NCBI RefSeq assembly: GCF_900091605.1
Contig: NZ_FMCQ01000008.1
Span: 186,001 to 250,000, forward strand
Origin: Micromonospora tulbaghiae
GTDB lineage: Bacteria > Actinomycetota > Actinomycetes > Mycobacteriales > Micromonosporaceae
DNA: 64,000 nt
Direction of reading: 5' to 3'
The position numbers were made by a program, and so were the translations under genes. Every line of letters starts with the position of its first letter. The first letter of the stretch is position 1. Positions 26,258 through 34,476 of this stretch are shown piece after piece. The notes beneath the pieces are model-generated. The model did not search any database and was not told the DNA's origin. It saw only the letters and a program-made list of their open reading frames with translations.

Positions 26258-26815
26258 TCAAGCGGCGCGTTGTGCCGAGCAGACGCCCCAGCCGTCTTGG
26301 TCCTTCGTCTCAAAAACCCAAGTCTGGCGATCACCCTGGCGAATCCCGTCCACCACCGCTGAGAACACCAGGTCTACCCGCACCTGAGCCTTCTCACCCG
26401 CCTGCTCGACGCTGAGGTTCTCCCAGCTCACGGAAATCGTCGTGTTAAACCGTTGCTCCCGTGCGACAAGGTCATCGCGAAGTGATCGCAGATCGTCAAG
26501 GTCGACGTCGTTACGGCACTCGAACCCCGCGGCCTTGACGTCATTGCGTTCGTCGACGGAGTACTGGATGTAACTAGCGACGACAACCTCAGGAGAGCCA
26601 CGGTCCGGGGCGGTTGCGCGGTCGTACAGCACGAACCCCACCACCCCGCCGACAGTGCACAGCACCGCCAGCACCCCCGCGACCACAGTGAGCACTGTGC
26701 GCACCGGGCGCTTGGGGCGTACCGGTGCGGGAGCGGGCGCGGGGGGCGCCAACTGCTCCGGCGGGGTCCGCTGCGCCGGTACTCGGGACACCTGGGAACC
26801 GGCGGGGGGCTGCAC
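26258..26815 (-). CDS. Single-pass membrane protein with extracytoplasmic NTF2-like domain
   Basis: 185 residues. Pro-rich N-terminus, one helix (TVLTVVAGVLAVLCTVGGVVGFVLYD), then about 115 residues exposed outside. GC content is lower than its neighbours, a possible sign of acquisition. GTG at 26815 is preferred over a GTG three codons upstream, because AGGAGG ends 8 nt before 26815 but abuts the other. It ends 5 bp from the secretion-like operon's last stop, convergent. Resembles small Rv0361-type membrane proteins; function unknown. Confidence 0.65.
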   Translation of the reverse strand: MQPPAGSQVSRVPAQRTPPEQLAPPAPAPAPVRPKRPVRTVLTVVAGVLAVLCTVGGVVGFVLYDRATAPDRGSPEVVVASYIQYSVDERNDVKAAGFECRNDVDLDDLRSLRDDLVAREQRFNTTISVSWENLSVEQAGEKAQVRVDLVFSAVVDGIRQGDRQTWVFETKDQDGWGVCSAQRAA

Positions 26816-27007
26816 TGATTCCACCTCCTGAGGCTATCGGCTGCGCCTCGCGTACCCAATGCCTGGAACTGGCGGATCGTGGCGAACCGCCGGGCGGACG
26901 CCGCCCGGCGGCGGGGTGAGGCTGCTCACCGCCGACCAGCTCACCGCGCCGACCGACATCCCGGTGGACGGCCGCCGCCTGGGTTACCGTCACACCTCGG
27001 GGAGGAC

Positions 27008-29611
27008 ATGTCGGCCTCGGAAAGAGAGGTGGACGCGGTGGCGACTCCGAAGGCGCGCGCCGGCCGGGCCGCCGCGCTGCACCGCCGGGCCGAGGCCGCC
27101 GCGACGGCGGCGGCGGGCATCCTCGACGAGATCCGGCCCGCGCCGGCCGACCATCATCGGCAGTACGAGCTGGCCGAGCGCCTGCGGGCGGCGGCCGATC
27201 TGGCGGCGCCCGGTTGGGCCGGCGGGCCGCTGGAATCACTGAGCGCGACGACGCCTCCCGGTGACGGTCTGCCGCCGCTGGTCCGGGTGGGCACCGCAGC
27301 GCCGCTCGACGACGCCCGCTTCCCCGCGCTGGTGCCGTTGCTCGGCAGCGGCCACCTGAGCCTCGACGCCGACGCCTCGGACGCCCGGGTGGCCGGGCTG
27401 CTCCGCGCGCTGCTGCTGCGCGTCTTCGCTGCCACTCCGGCGGGCGCGCTGCTGGCGCGTGCGGTCGACGGCGGTTCCGGCGAGACCTTCGCCGGGTACG
27501 CGCCGCTCTCCGACGCCGGTCTGCTGCCCCCGCCCGCCACCGACCTCGCCGGGATGCGCGCCGTACTGGCCGAGGCGGAGCAGTGGGTGGCCGCCGGGAC
27601 GGCCCGGCAGCGCGGGCACGACCGGACGCTGCTGCTCTTGGTCGCGGCGCTGCCCGACGGTACGACCACCGCCGACCTGGACCGGCTCGCCGGACTGGCG
27701 GAGGGCGGGCCGCGCGCCGGGCTGCATCTGGTGCTCGCCGGCTGGCCGGACGGCAGTCCGCTGCCGCGCGCCACAGCGGTCACGGTCCGCACCGCGTACG
27801 CGCTTGTCGGTGACCCGCCGGGCGCCGGCTTCAGCAGTCCCGGCGCCGAGCCGCCGGGCGGGCTGAACTCGCCCGTGTTCCTCGACGACGATCCGCCCGC
27901 CGACCTGGTCGCCGCTGTGTGCGCGCGGCTGGCCCGGCAGATCGAGGACGGCTCCCGCCTCTCCCTGCGTGACCTGCTGCCGACGGACGGTTTCTGGACG
28001 GCCGGCTCGGCCGACGGGCTCAGCACCACTGTCGGTGACGCCGCCGGACGCCCGGTCAGCCTCGGCTTCACCGAGCTGACCCCCCACTGGCTGGTCAGCG
28101 GCCGGGGCCAGGCGGGCCGGTCCGCGTTCCTGACCGACGCGTTATTCGGCCTCGCCGCCCGGTACGGCCCGGACGAGCTGGCGCTCTACCTCGCCGACCT
28201 GGCCGACGGCGAGTCCTTCGTGGAGTTCCTCCAGACCGAGCGGGACCGCTCCTGGGTGCCGCAGGTGCGTGCCGCCGGCATGGCGGCCGACCGGGAGTAC
28301 GTGGCCGACCTGTTCGGCGAGCTGGAGGCGGAGCTGCGCCGCCGCGAGGAGGCGTCCCGGCGGGCCGGCGGGCAGCGGTACGCCGAGCTGCGGCAGCACC
28401 AGCCGCTGCCCCGGATCGTCTGCGTGGTCGACAACTTCCCGCTGGCGCTGCGTGAGCGGGACCGCCTCGCCGCCGACCTGCTGGCCCGGCTGGACGCGCT
28501 CGCCCGCGCCGGCCGGTCGTACGGGATCCACCTGGTGCTGGCCGGCGAGGGAGACCTGGGCATCGGCGGCCCGCGCGACCCGCTGCTCGGCCAGTTCCCG
28601 GTGCGGGTGGCTCTGCCCGGCGGCTCGGCGGTGCTGGAGCCGGCGAACGACTCGGCGGCCGGGCTGCCGGTGGGCAGCGCGGTGGTGAACACGGCCGGCG
28701 GTCTGGGCGGTCCTCGCGGCGCGACCCGGGGACACGAGCGGATGATCCGCTTCCCTGATCCGTACGAGGATCCCGAGGTCCTGACCGGCCTGCGGCGACG
28801 GCTCTGGGAGGCGCGGGGCGACTCGGCGACGCCTCCGGTGGTATTCGCCGGGTACGCCCGCCCGCTGCTCGCCAACGATCCGCGGCACCGGGCCGCGCTC
28901 GCCGGCCGGGCACACGCGCCCGCCGCGCTGCTGGGCCGGGCGGTGGACGTACGGCGGTCCACCGTGACGGTGCCGCTGGGGCCGGGCGCGGGGCGGAATC
29001 TGGCCGTCCTGGGGCGGGACGAGGAGGCCGAGCGCCTGCTGGTCACGGCGGTACGCAGCGCGGCGGCGGCGCAACCGGGCTCGGCCCGGTTCGTGCTGGC
29101 GCCGCTGGCGAACGGGTCGGCCGAGCCGGCCGGAGGGCTCGCCGCCGAGTTGGCCGGACGCCACCGGGTGGAGACCGTCGACGCGGCCGGGCTGCGCACC
29201 GCCATGGAGTCGGACGAGCCGGGCTACCTGGTGGTCTTCGGGCTGGACGTGCCGGACGCCGCCGAGCTTCCGCCCGACCTGCTGCGGACGCTGCTGCTGG
29301 AGGGGCCGCCGACCGGCCGGCACCTGCTCGGCTGGTGGCGGACACCGGCTCCGCTGGCCGGGCTGCTCGGCCCGGAGGGCGAGGTGGACAAGCTCACCGC
29401 CGTGGCGGTCACCGACGTACCGGGCGGCCGGCTGGAGCAGCTCTTCGACCGCCCGGTCTGGTGGCGGCCCCGGCCGGGTCGCGCGATGCTCTGGGACGGC
29501 CCGGACGAGCAGGGCACCGTCTTCGTGCCGTACGGCACGGCCGAGGTGGCGACGGCGCGGGTCGAGCCGGGCCCGCAGGTGACGGACCGCGCCGGGGAGG
29601 GGGCCGCATGA
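27008..29611 (+). CDS. FtsK/SpoIIIE-like protein with degenerate ATPase motifs
   Basis: 867 residues. Shape and motif positions match an FtsK/SpoIIIE translocase domain in the middle, e.g. 'LTPHWLVSGRGQAGRSAFLTDALFG'. The P-loop is GRGQAGRS (about 364-371), with Arg in place of the invariant Lys. The Walker B position reads IVCVVDNFPLAL, with Asn in place of Glu. ATP hydrolysis is therefore doubtful; a structural or scaffold role is more likely. A rare TTA leucine codon lies at 28142-28144. ATG with GGGGAGG; coupled to the next gene. Confidence 0.75.
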   Translation: MSASEREVDAVATPKARAGRAAALHRRAEAAATAAAGILDEIRPAPADHHRQYELAERLRAAADLAAPGWAGGPLESLSATTPPGDGLPPLVRVGTAAPLDDARFPALVPLLGSGHLSLDADASDARVAGLLRALLLRVFAATPAGALLARAVDGGSGETFAGYAPLSDAGLLPPPATDLAGMRAVLAEAEQWVAAGTARQRGHDRTLLLLVAALPDGTTTADLDRLAGLAEGGPRAGLHLVLAGWPDGSPLPRATAVTVRTAYALVGDPPGAGFSSPGAEPPGGLNSPVFLDDDPPADLVAAVCARLARQIEDGSRLSLRDLLPTDGFWTAGSADGLSTTVGDAAGRPVSLGFTELTPHWLVSGRGQAGRSAFLTDALFGLAARYGPDELALYLADLADGESFVEFLQTERDRSWVPQVRAAGMAADREYVADLFGELEAELRRREEASRRAGGQRYAELRQHQPLPRIVCVVDNFPLALRERDRLAADLLARLDALARAGRSYGIHLVLAGEGDLGIGGPRDPLLGQFPVRVALPGGSAVLEPANDSAAGLPVGSAVVNTAGGLGGPRGATRGHERMIRFPDPYEDPEVLTGLRRRLWEARGDSATPPVVFAGYARPLLANDPRHRAALAGRAHAPAALLGRAVDVRRSTVTVPLGPGAGRNLAVLGRDEEAERLLVTAVRSAAAAQPGSARFVLAPLANGSAEPAGGLAAELAGRHRVETVDAAGLRTAMESDEPGYLVVFGLDVPDAAELPPDLLRTLLLEGPPTGRHLLGWWRTPAPLAGLLGPEGEVDKLTAVAVTDVPGGRLEQLFDRPVWWRPRPGRAMLWDGPDEQGTVFVPYGTAEVATARVEPGPQVTDRAGEGAA

Positions 29612-30309
29612 GTGAGACCGGCACGGCCGTACCGGGGCCCCGCTCGGGTGGGCCGACCACTGTGGCGGACCCCGCCGAGTCGGCCTGGGCGGAGTACGTC
29701 GCGGCCGCGCGGGCGCTCGACGGCGTACGCCGGGCGGCGGCCACCGCGGCTGGGGAGCAGGCACGGTCGGTGGCCGCGGCCCGTGAGGAGCTGACCGCGG
29801 TACGCGAACGGCTGGCGCCGCAGCAGTCCCGGCTGCGTGAGCTGGGCGTACCGTCGATGTCGCTGGTCCCGACGCCACCGGAGGTGACCGAGGCGGCCCG
29901 GTCGATGGCGGGCGGGCCGTCGTCGGTGCTGGCGGCGCTGCGCGCGGCCGGGGACTGGGCGGACGCCGCGGACGACACGCTGAGCGCCCGTGGCCTGCCG
30001 CGGCTGGCCCGGTGGCCGGCCCGTCCCCGCAACCTGCTGGTGTACGGGCCGCTGGCGCTCGTGGTGCCGCTCCTCCAGCTGGTGCTGTACGCGGTCGCCG
30101 GTCCGGGGCCGGTGACGGTGCTGGCGCTGCTCGTGGGGCTGCCGCTGCCGGCTGTCGCGTTCATGCTGGGCTGGCTCGCGGTGGGGCGGGTCTTCCGCCC
30201 GCGGCCCACCGACCGGGTGGACCGGACGCCCCGCTTCGGCGCCCTGGTCTGCCTGGTCCCGGCGGTGCTCACCGCCGCCGGCCTGCTGCTGGCCATGCTG
30301 CCCGACTGA
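29608..30309 (+). CDS. Coiled-coil and three-helix membrane protein
   Basis: 233 residues. The N-terminal half is helical and Ala/Arg/Glu rich, probably coiled coil (residues about 28-75). The C-terminal half has hydrophobic segments LLVYGPLALVVPLLQLVLYAVAG, TVLALLVGLPLPAVAFMLGWLAV and LVCLVPAVLTAAGLLLAML. Its ATG overlaps the stop of the FtsK-like gene (ATGA), so the products are probably partners, e.g. a membrane anchor for the FtsK-like protein. Confidence 0.65.
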   Translation: MSETGTAVPGPRSGGPTTVADPAESAWAEYVAAARALDGVRRAAATAAGEQARSVAAAREELTAVRERLAPQQSRLRELGVPSMSLVPTPPEVTEAARSMAGGPSSVLAALRAAGDWADAADDTLSARGLPRLARWPARPRNLLVYGPLALVVPLLQLVLYAVAGPGPVTVLALLVGLPLPAVAFMLGWLAVGRVFRPRPTDRVDRTPRFGALVCLVPAVLTAAGLLLAMLPD

Positions 30310-30349
30310 CGACGGCCGCGCCCTCCCGGGTGGGAGTACGCGGCCGTCG
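30310..30349. terminator. Bidirectional terminator-type hairpin
   Basis: Perfect 11-bp stem CGACGGCCGCG (30310-30320) and CGCGGCCGTCG (30339-30349) with a GC-rich partly self-paired loop, between the convergent membrane-protein and folE genes. Confidence 0.75.
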
Positions 30350-30363
30350 GTGTCGGTCGAGGG

Positions 30364-30981
30364 TCAGCGGGCCATGATCAGTGCCATCGCCTCGGCCCGC
30401 GACTTCGCGTCGTTCTGGAGGCCGCCGCGAACGGCGGACGTGATGGTCTTCGCGCCCGACTTCTGGATGCCGCGCATCGCCATGCACATGTGCTCGCACT
30501 CCAGCACCACGATCACGCCGCGCGGGGCGAGGCTGGACATCAGCAGGTCGGCGATCTGCGAGGTGAGCCGCTCCTGCACCTGCGGCCGGCGGGCGAACAC
30601 CTCGACCAGCCGGGCCAGCTTCGACAGGCCGGTGATCCGGCCGTCCGGGCCGGGGATGTAGCCGATGTGCGCGCTGCCCCGGAACGGCAGCAGGTGGTGC
30701 TCACAGAGGCTCATCACGTCGATGTCCCGGACGAGCACCAACTCCTCGTGGTTGGCCTCGAACGTGGTGCGGAGCACCTGCGCCGGGTCGACCCGCAGGC
30801 CGGCGAAGAGTTCGGCGTAAGCGCGGGCCACCCGGGCCGGCGTCTGCTGGAGGCCGTCGCGGTCCGGGTCCTCGCCGACCGCGATGAGGATCTCGCGGAC
30901 CGCCTTCTCGATCCGGGCGAGGTCGACGCTGTCCTCCACCGGGCCACCGGTCAGCTTGCCGCTGATCAGACGCGCGGCCAC
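30364..30981 (-). CDS. folE: GTP cyclohydrolase I
   Basis: 205 residues. Converts GTP to dihydroneopterin triphosphate, first step of folate synthesis. Zn ligands are in [10 protein letters not shown] and [11 protein letters not shown], and [14 protein letters not shown] and TSAVRG are conserved. The GTG start has no visible ribosome site. The same frame stays open upstream to the ftsH stop without ATG/GTG/TTG, so the exact N-terminus is uncertain. Downstream of ftsH as in Mycobacterium, but separated from folP by the 13-kb plus-strand block. Confidence 0.95.
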   Translation of the reverse strand: MAARLISGKLTGGPVEDSVDLARIEKAVREILIAVGEDPDRDGLQQTPARVARAYAELFAGLRVDPAQVLRTTFEANHEELVLVRDIDVMSLCEHHLLPFRGSAHIGYIPGPDGRITGLSKLARLVEVFARRPQVQERLTSQIADLLMSSLAPRGVIVVLECEHMCMAMRGIQKSGAKTITSAVRGGLQNDAKSRAEAMALIMAR

Positions 30982-31067
30982 GTAGTCGAGCGCGTCGTCC
31001 CCGTCGGGCTCGGTTGCGGAGACGGCCGACTCCCTGTGCGGGGAGCCGGCCGTCGTCGGATCGCTGT

Positions 31068-33080
31068 TCAGTGCGTACCGTCCGAGTTGTTGCTGGAACC
31101 ACCGATCGAGGCGGCGGCGTCGGCGCGGGACTGCGCCGCCAGTGCCTCCTTCTCGGCCGGCGTGAGCACCGGCGGCTCGGTGGAGGGCTGACGCTTGCCG
31201 AAGCCGTGGTACGGCGCCATCGGCGGGCGCTTGACGACGCGCGCGCAGATCCGGGCCATGTCGGCGGTGGAGAGCGTCTCCTTCTCCATCAGCTCCAGGA
31301 CCATGTTGTCCAGGACGTCCCGGTACTCCACCAGGATCTCCCAGGCCTCGTCGTGGGCCAACTCGATCAGCGCGCGCATCTCGCCGTCGATCTCGGCGGC
31401 CACCACGTCGGAGTAGTCCCGCTCGTGGCCCATGTTGCGGCCGAGGAACGGCTCGTCGCCGCTGGTGCCGTACTTGATCGCACCGAGCTTGGAGCTCATG
31501 CCGTACTGCGTGATCATCGCGCGGGCCAGCTGCGTGGCCTTCTCGATGTCGTTGCCGGCGCCGGTGGTCGGCTCGTGGAAGACGAGTTCCTCGGCCGCCC
31601 GGCCACCCAGCGCGTACGCCAGGGTGTCGATCATCTCGGCCCGGGTCTGGGTGTACTTGTCCTCCGTCGGGAGGACGAGCGTGTGACCCAGCGAGCGACC
31701 CCGGGACAGGATGGTCACCTTGTGCACCGGCGCGGCGTGCGGCAGCGCCCAGGCGACCAGCGCGTGCCCACCCTCGTGGTACGCGGTGATCTTCTTCTCC
31801 TGGTCGCTCATCACCCGGGTCCGGCGCTGCGGGCCGGCGATCACCCGGTCGATCGACTCCTCCAGGGAGTCGTTGGTGATCGCCCGCTGCTCCTTACGAG
31901 CGGTGAGCAGCGCGGCCTCGTTGATCACGTTGGCCAGGTCGGCGCCGCTGAAGCCCGGGGTACGCCGGGCGACCGCGTCGAGGTCGACGTCGGGCGTGAA
32001 CGGCTTGCCCTTGGCGTGCACCCGCAGGATGGCCTTGCGGCCCTCCATGTCGGGGGCGTCGACCGGGATCTGCCTGTCGAACCGGCCCGGGCGCAGCAGC
32101 GCCGGGTCGAGGATGTCCGGCCGGTTGGTGGCGGCGATCAGGATGACGCCGCCCTTGGTGTCGAAGCCGTCCATCTCGACCAGCAGCTGGTTGAGCGTCT
32201 GCTCCCGCTCGTCGTGACCGCCGCCCATGCCGGCGCCACGGTGTCGGCCGACCGCGTCGATCTCGTCGACGAAGACGATCGCCGGTGCGTTCGACTTGGC
32301 CTGCTCGAACAGGTCACGGACGCGGCTGGCGCCGACACCGACGAACATCTCCACGAAGTCGGAGCCGGAGATGGAGTAGAAGGGCACCCCGGCCTCGCCG
32401 GCGACCGCGCGGGCCAGCAGCGTCTTACCGGTACCGGGCGGGCCGAACAGCAGCACGCCCTTCGGGATCTTGGCGCCCAGGGCCTGGTATTTCGCCGGGT
32501 TCTGCAGGAAGTCCTTGATCTCGTGCAGTTCCTCGACCGCCTCGTCCGCACCCGCGACGTCCGCGAAGGTGGTCTTCGGCGTGTCCTTGGTGATCATCTT
32601 CGCCTTGGACTTGCCGAAGTTGAGCACCCGGGAGCCGCCGCCCTGCATCTGCGACATGAAGAACAGCAGCAGGAGCACGAGCAGCGCGATGGGAAGCAGG
32701 TTGACCAGCAGACTGACCCAGATGCTGTCCGACGACACCTTGGTGTCGACCGGGCCGGTGATGCGGTCCGCCGCCTCGGCCTCGCGTACCTGGTTCCAGA
32801 CCTGGCCGCCGACCTCGTACGGGAACTGCGCCTCGATCTTGTCAGTGGTGGTGTCGCCGTCGAACTTGGCCTTGTCCTTCAGGTCGAGCTGGAGCGTCTG
32901 CTCCTTGTCCTGGAAGACGACCTTCTCGATGCCACCCTTGTTGAGCTGGTCGAGCGCGACGGACGTGTCCACGCGGTGGTAGCTGGGACCAGCGGTGAAC
33001 AGTTGACTGAGCACAACGGCGCCGAGGATGACCAGGATGATCCAGACCACCGGTCGGCGGAAGAAACGCGTACGTTCCAT
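31068..33080 (-). CDS. ftsH: ATP-dependent zinc metalloprotease FtsH
   Basis: 670 residues. Membrane-anchored AAA+ protease that degrades misfolded or regulatory membrane proteins. An N-terminal helix ([18 protein letters not shown]), a periplasmic domain and a second helix ([21 protein letters not shown]) precede the AAA module: Walker [10 protein letters not shown], Walker [10 protein letters not shown] and [23 protein letters not shown]. The protease site is HEGGH. Start [10 protein letters not shown] is homology-based; an AGGAGG lies too far upstream to serve it. First gene of ftsH-folE. Confidence 0.97.
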   Translation of the reverse strand: MERTRFFRRPVVWIILVILGAVVLSQLFTAGPSYHRVDTSVALDQLNKGGIEKVVFQDKEQTLQLDLKDKAKFDGDTTTDKIEAQFPYEVGGQVWNQVREAEAADRITGPVDTKVSSDSIWVSLLVNLLPIALLVLLLLFFMSQMQGGGSRVLNFGKSKAKMITKDTPKTTFADVAGADEAVEELHEIKDFLQNPAKYQALGAKIPKGVLLFGPPGTGKTLLARAVAGEAGVPFYSISGSDFVEMFVGVGASRVRDLFEQAKSNAPAIVFVDEIDAVGRHRGAGMGGGHDEREQTLNQLLVEMDGFDTKGGVILIAATNRPDILDPALLRPGRFDRQIPVDAPDMEGRKAILRVHAKGKPFTPDVDLDAVARRTPGFSGADLANVINEAALLTARKEQRAITNDSLEESIDRVIAGPQRRTRVMSDQEKKITAYHEGGHALVAWALPHAAPVHKVTILSRGRSLGHTLVLPTEDKYTQTRAEMIDTLAYALGGRAAEELVFHEPTTGAGNDIEKATQLARAMITQYGMSSKLGAIKYGTSGDEPFLGRNMGHERDYSDVVAAEIDGEMRALIELAHDEAWEILVEYRDVLDNMVLELMEKETLSTADMARICARVVKRPPMAPYHGFGKRQPSTEPPVLTPAEKEALAAQSRADAAASIGGSSNNSDGTH

Positions 33081-33237
33081 GCTGTAGTCGGGTGCCGAGG
33101 CGCCCGCATCCTCCTGATCGACGTCCTGACCGTCTGAATGGTGTCGCCGCCTTGAGCGGCGGCCGGGGCCGCCGTGCGGGCCGGCCCGACCCCCGGGGCA
33201 CGCAAACTGCCGCACCACGGTCATTCGACGGTACACC

Positions 33238-33320
33238 GTGCGCGCGAGGAGTGAGCTTGCGAGCCCCGCAGTCGCGCACATTCGAAACCTCGGTGCGCGC
33301 GACGAGTGAGCTTGCGAGCC
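33238..33320. repeat. Pair of 28-bp direct repeats, GAGTGAGCTTGCGAGCC type
   Basis: Copies at 33238-33265 and 33293-33320 differ at one base of 28 and are 55 bp apart. Core GAGTGAGCTTGCGAGCC. Similar sequences are dispersed in Micromonosporaceae intergenic DNA (from memory, not checked). Confidence 0.8.
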
Positions 33321-33419
33321 CGGCACTTACGCGTAGGGCGAACCGGGGTTTGAGCCGGCGCGGCGGGGAGCTCCCACCCGGCCCGCCCACACCGCACGGT
33401 CACGCGGTTCGAGGGGCCG

Positions 33420-33442
33420 GGCGTGGAGGGTGCCTCCACGCC
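33420..33442. terminator. Hairpin downstream of hpt
   Basis: GGCGTGGAGG (33420-33429), loop GTG, CCTCCACGCC (33433-33442): a perfect 10-bp stem about 70 nt after the hpt stop. No U-tract, as usual for actinobacterial terminators. Confidence 0.6.
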
Positions 33443-33513
33443 ACCGGTCCCTACCGTAGACCGGAAGACTGAGAGCCCGCTGAATGTCAGCTGATGAAGG
33501 ACTCGGCGAATCC

Positions 33514-34089
33514 TCAGGCCCGCGCGTACACCTCGGGCTTGAGCACCCCGACGTAGGGCACCTCGCGGTACCGCTCGCCGAAGTCGAGCCCGTAGCCCAC
33601 GACGAACTCGGTCGGGATGTCGAACCCGACGTACTTGACCGGGACCTGCACCTTGACCGCGTCCGGCTTGCGGAAGAGCGCGACCACCTCGACGCTCGCC
33701 GCGGAGCGCGACTCCAGGTAGCGCAGCAGCCAGGACAGCGTCAGGCCGGAGTCGACGATGTCCTCGACCACCACCACGTGCCGGCCGGCGATGTCCCGGT
33801 CCAGGTCCTTGAGGATGCGGACCACGCCGGACGAGGTGGTGCCCTGGCCGTAGGACGAGACGGCCATGAACTCCAGCTCGGCGGGCGGACCCTGGCGGCC
33901 CAGCGCGCGGGCGAAGTCGGCCATGAACATGACCGCTCCCTTGAGCACACACACGAGCAGCAGGCCGTCCTCGACGTGGGCGTAGTCCGCCGAGACCTGC
34001 TTGGCCAGCTCCGCGGTCTTGTCGCGGATCTGCGCCTCCGAGATGATCACGTGGTCGATGTCGGCGTCGTACCAGGAGCCGTCAGCCAT
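33514..34089 (-). CDS. hpt: Hypoxanthine phosphoribosyltransferase
   Basis: 191 residues. Purine salvage: transfers the PRPP phosphoribosyl group to hypoxanthine or guanine. The PRPP-binding loop is VVVVEDIVDSGLTLSWL; LLLVCVLKGAVMFMADFAR and the base-binding end FVVGYGLDFGERYREVPYVGVL are conserved. The ATG is preceded by TAGGAG at short distance. Downstream of tilS in the conserved tilS-hpt-ftsH order, though here a regulator region intervenes. Confidence 0.96.
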   Translation of the reverse strand: MADGSWYDADIDHVIISEAQIRDKTAELAKQVSADYAHVEDGLLLVCVLKGAVMFMADFARALGRQGPPAELEFMAVSSYGQGTTSSGVVRILKDLDRDIAGRHVVVVEDIVDSGLTLSWLLRYLESRSAASVEVVALFRKPDAVKVQVPVKYVGFDIPTEFVVGYGLDFGERYREVPYVGVLKPEVYARA

Positions 34090-34188
34090 GCTCCTAGCCT
34101 GCCGTACGCCCCGGCGCCGCCGTCGGCGGGGCCGCCCCTTTTGGCGCGGTCCCGCCGGGGATTTTCGGCGCGAACTGAATAAATCACC

Positions 34189-34326
34189 TCAGCAGGTACG
34201 GGAGCGCCAGCGCTGTCCGTCATCGCTCGGCTTCCAGTCGGCCGAGTCGCGGGTGTCGGTGGTGAACCCGAAGGCGCTGGCGCCGACGAGAAGGAGCAGG
34301 AAGAGCAGGAACAGCAGAACGGTCAT
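34189..34326 (-). CDS. 45-residue membrane protein
   Basis: MTVLLFLLFLLLLVGASAFG is a near-pure hydrophobic N-terminal helix, followed by a polar tail (FTTDTRDSADWKPSDDGQRW...). It could be a small membrane protein or a secreted/anchored peptide. The frame is short but hydrophobic from its first codon and is bounded by noncoding DNA. Divergent from the regulator gene with an inverted repeat between them, suggesting joint control. Confidence 0.6.
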   Translation of the reverse strand: MTVLLFLLFLLLLVGASAFGFTTDTRDSADWKPSDDGQRWRSRTC

Positions 34327-34414
34327 GGCGGCGCTCGCTTTCGTGTGGTTGAGACTGTTTTCGCCGCCGGTGCGCACCGGACACCATTGATTCTGTGCGC
34401 CACCGACCGATCCG

Positions 34415-34460
34415 GACAGTGGCAGGAATGTCATTGGGCATCGATTTACTGCCACCTGTC
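34415..34460. promoter_or_regulatory. Inverted repeat operator upstream of the GlxA/AdpA-like regulator
   Basis: GACAGTGGCAG (34415-34425) and CTGCCACCTGTC (34449-34460) are inverted copies with one extra base in the right arm, 23 nt apart. The left arm continues as TGGCAGGAAT, one mismatch from the Streptomyces AdpA consensus TGGCSNGWWY. It lies 17 nt before the regulator's ATG, so autoregulation is likely (inference). Confidence 0.5.
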
Positions 34461-34476
34461 GGGTTACCCTCGTCAC

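Larger units (their letters stand above)
33081..33513. other. Intergenic region between hpt and ftsH with repeats
   Basis: 433 bp with no supported gene. It contains two near-identical 28-bp direct repeats (33238-33320), the hairpin 33420-33442 downstream of hpt and presumably the ftsH promoter in its left half, which I could not place. Reading frames across it are interrupted or low quality. Confidence 0.6.
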
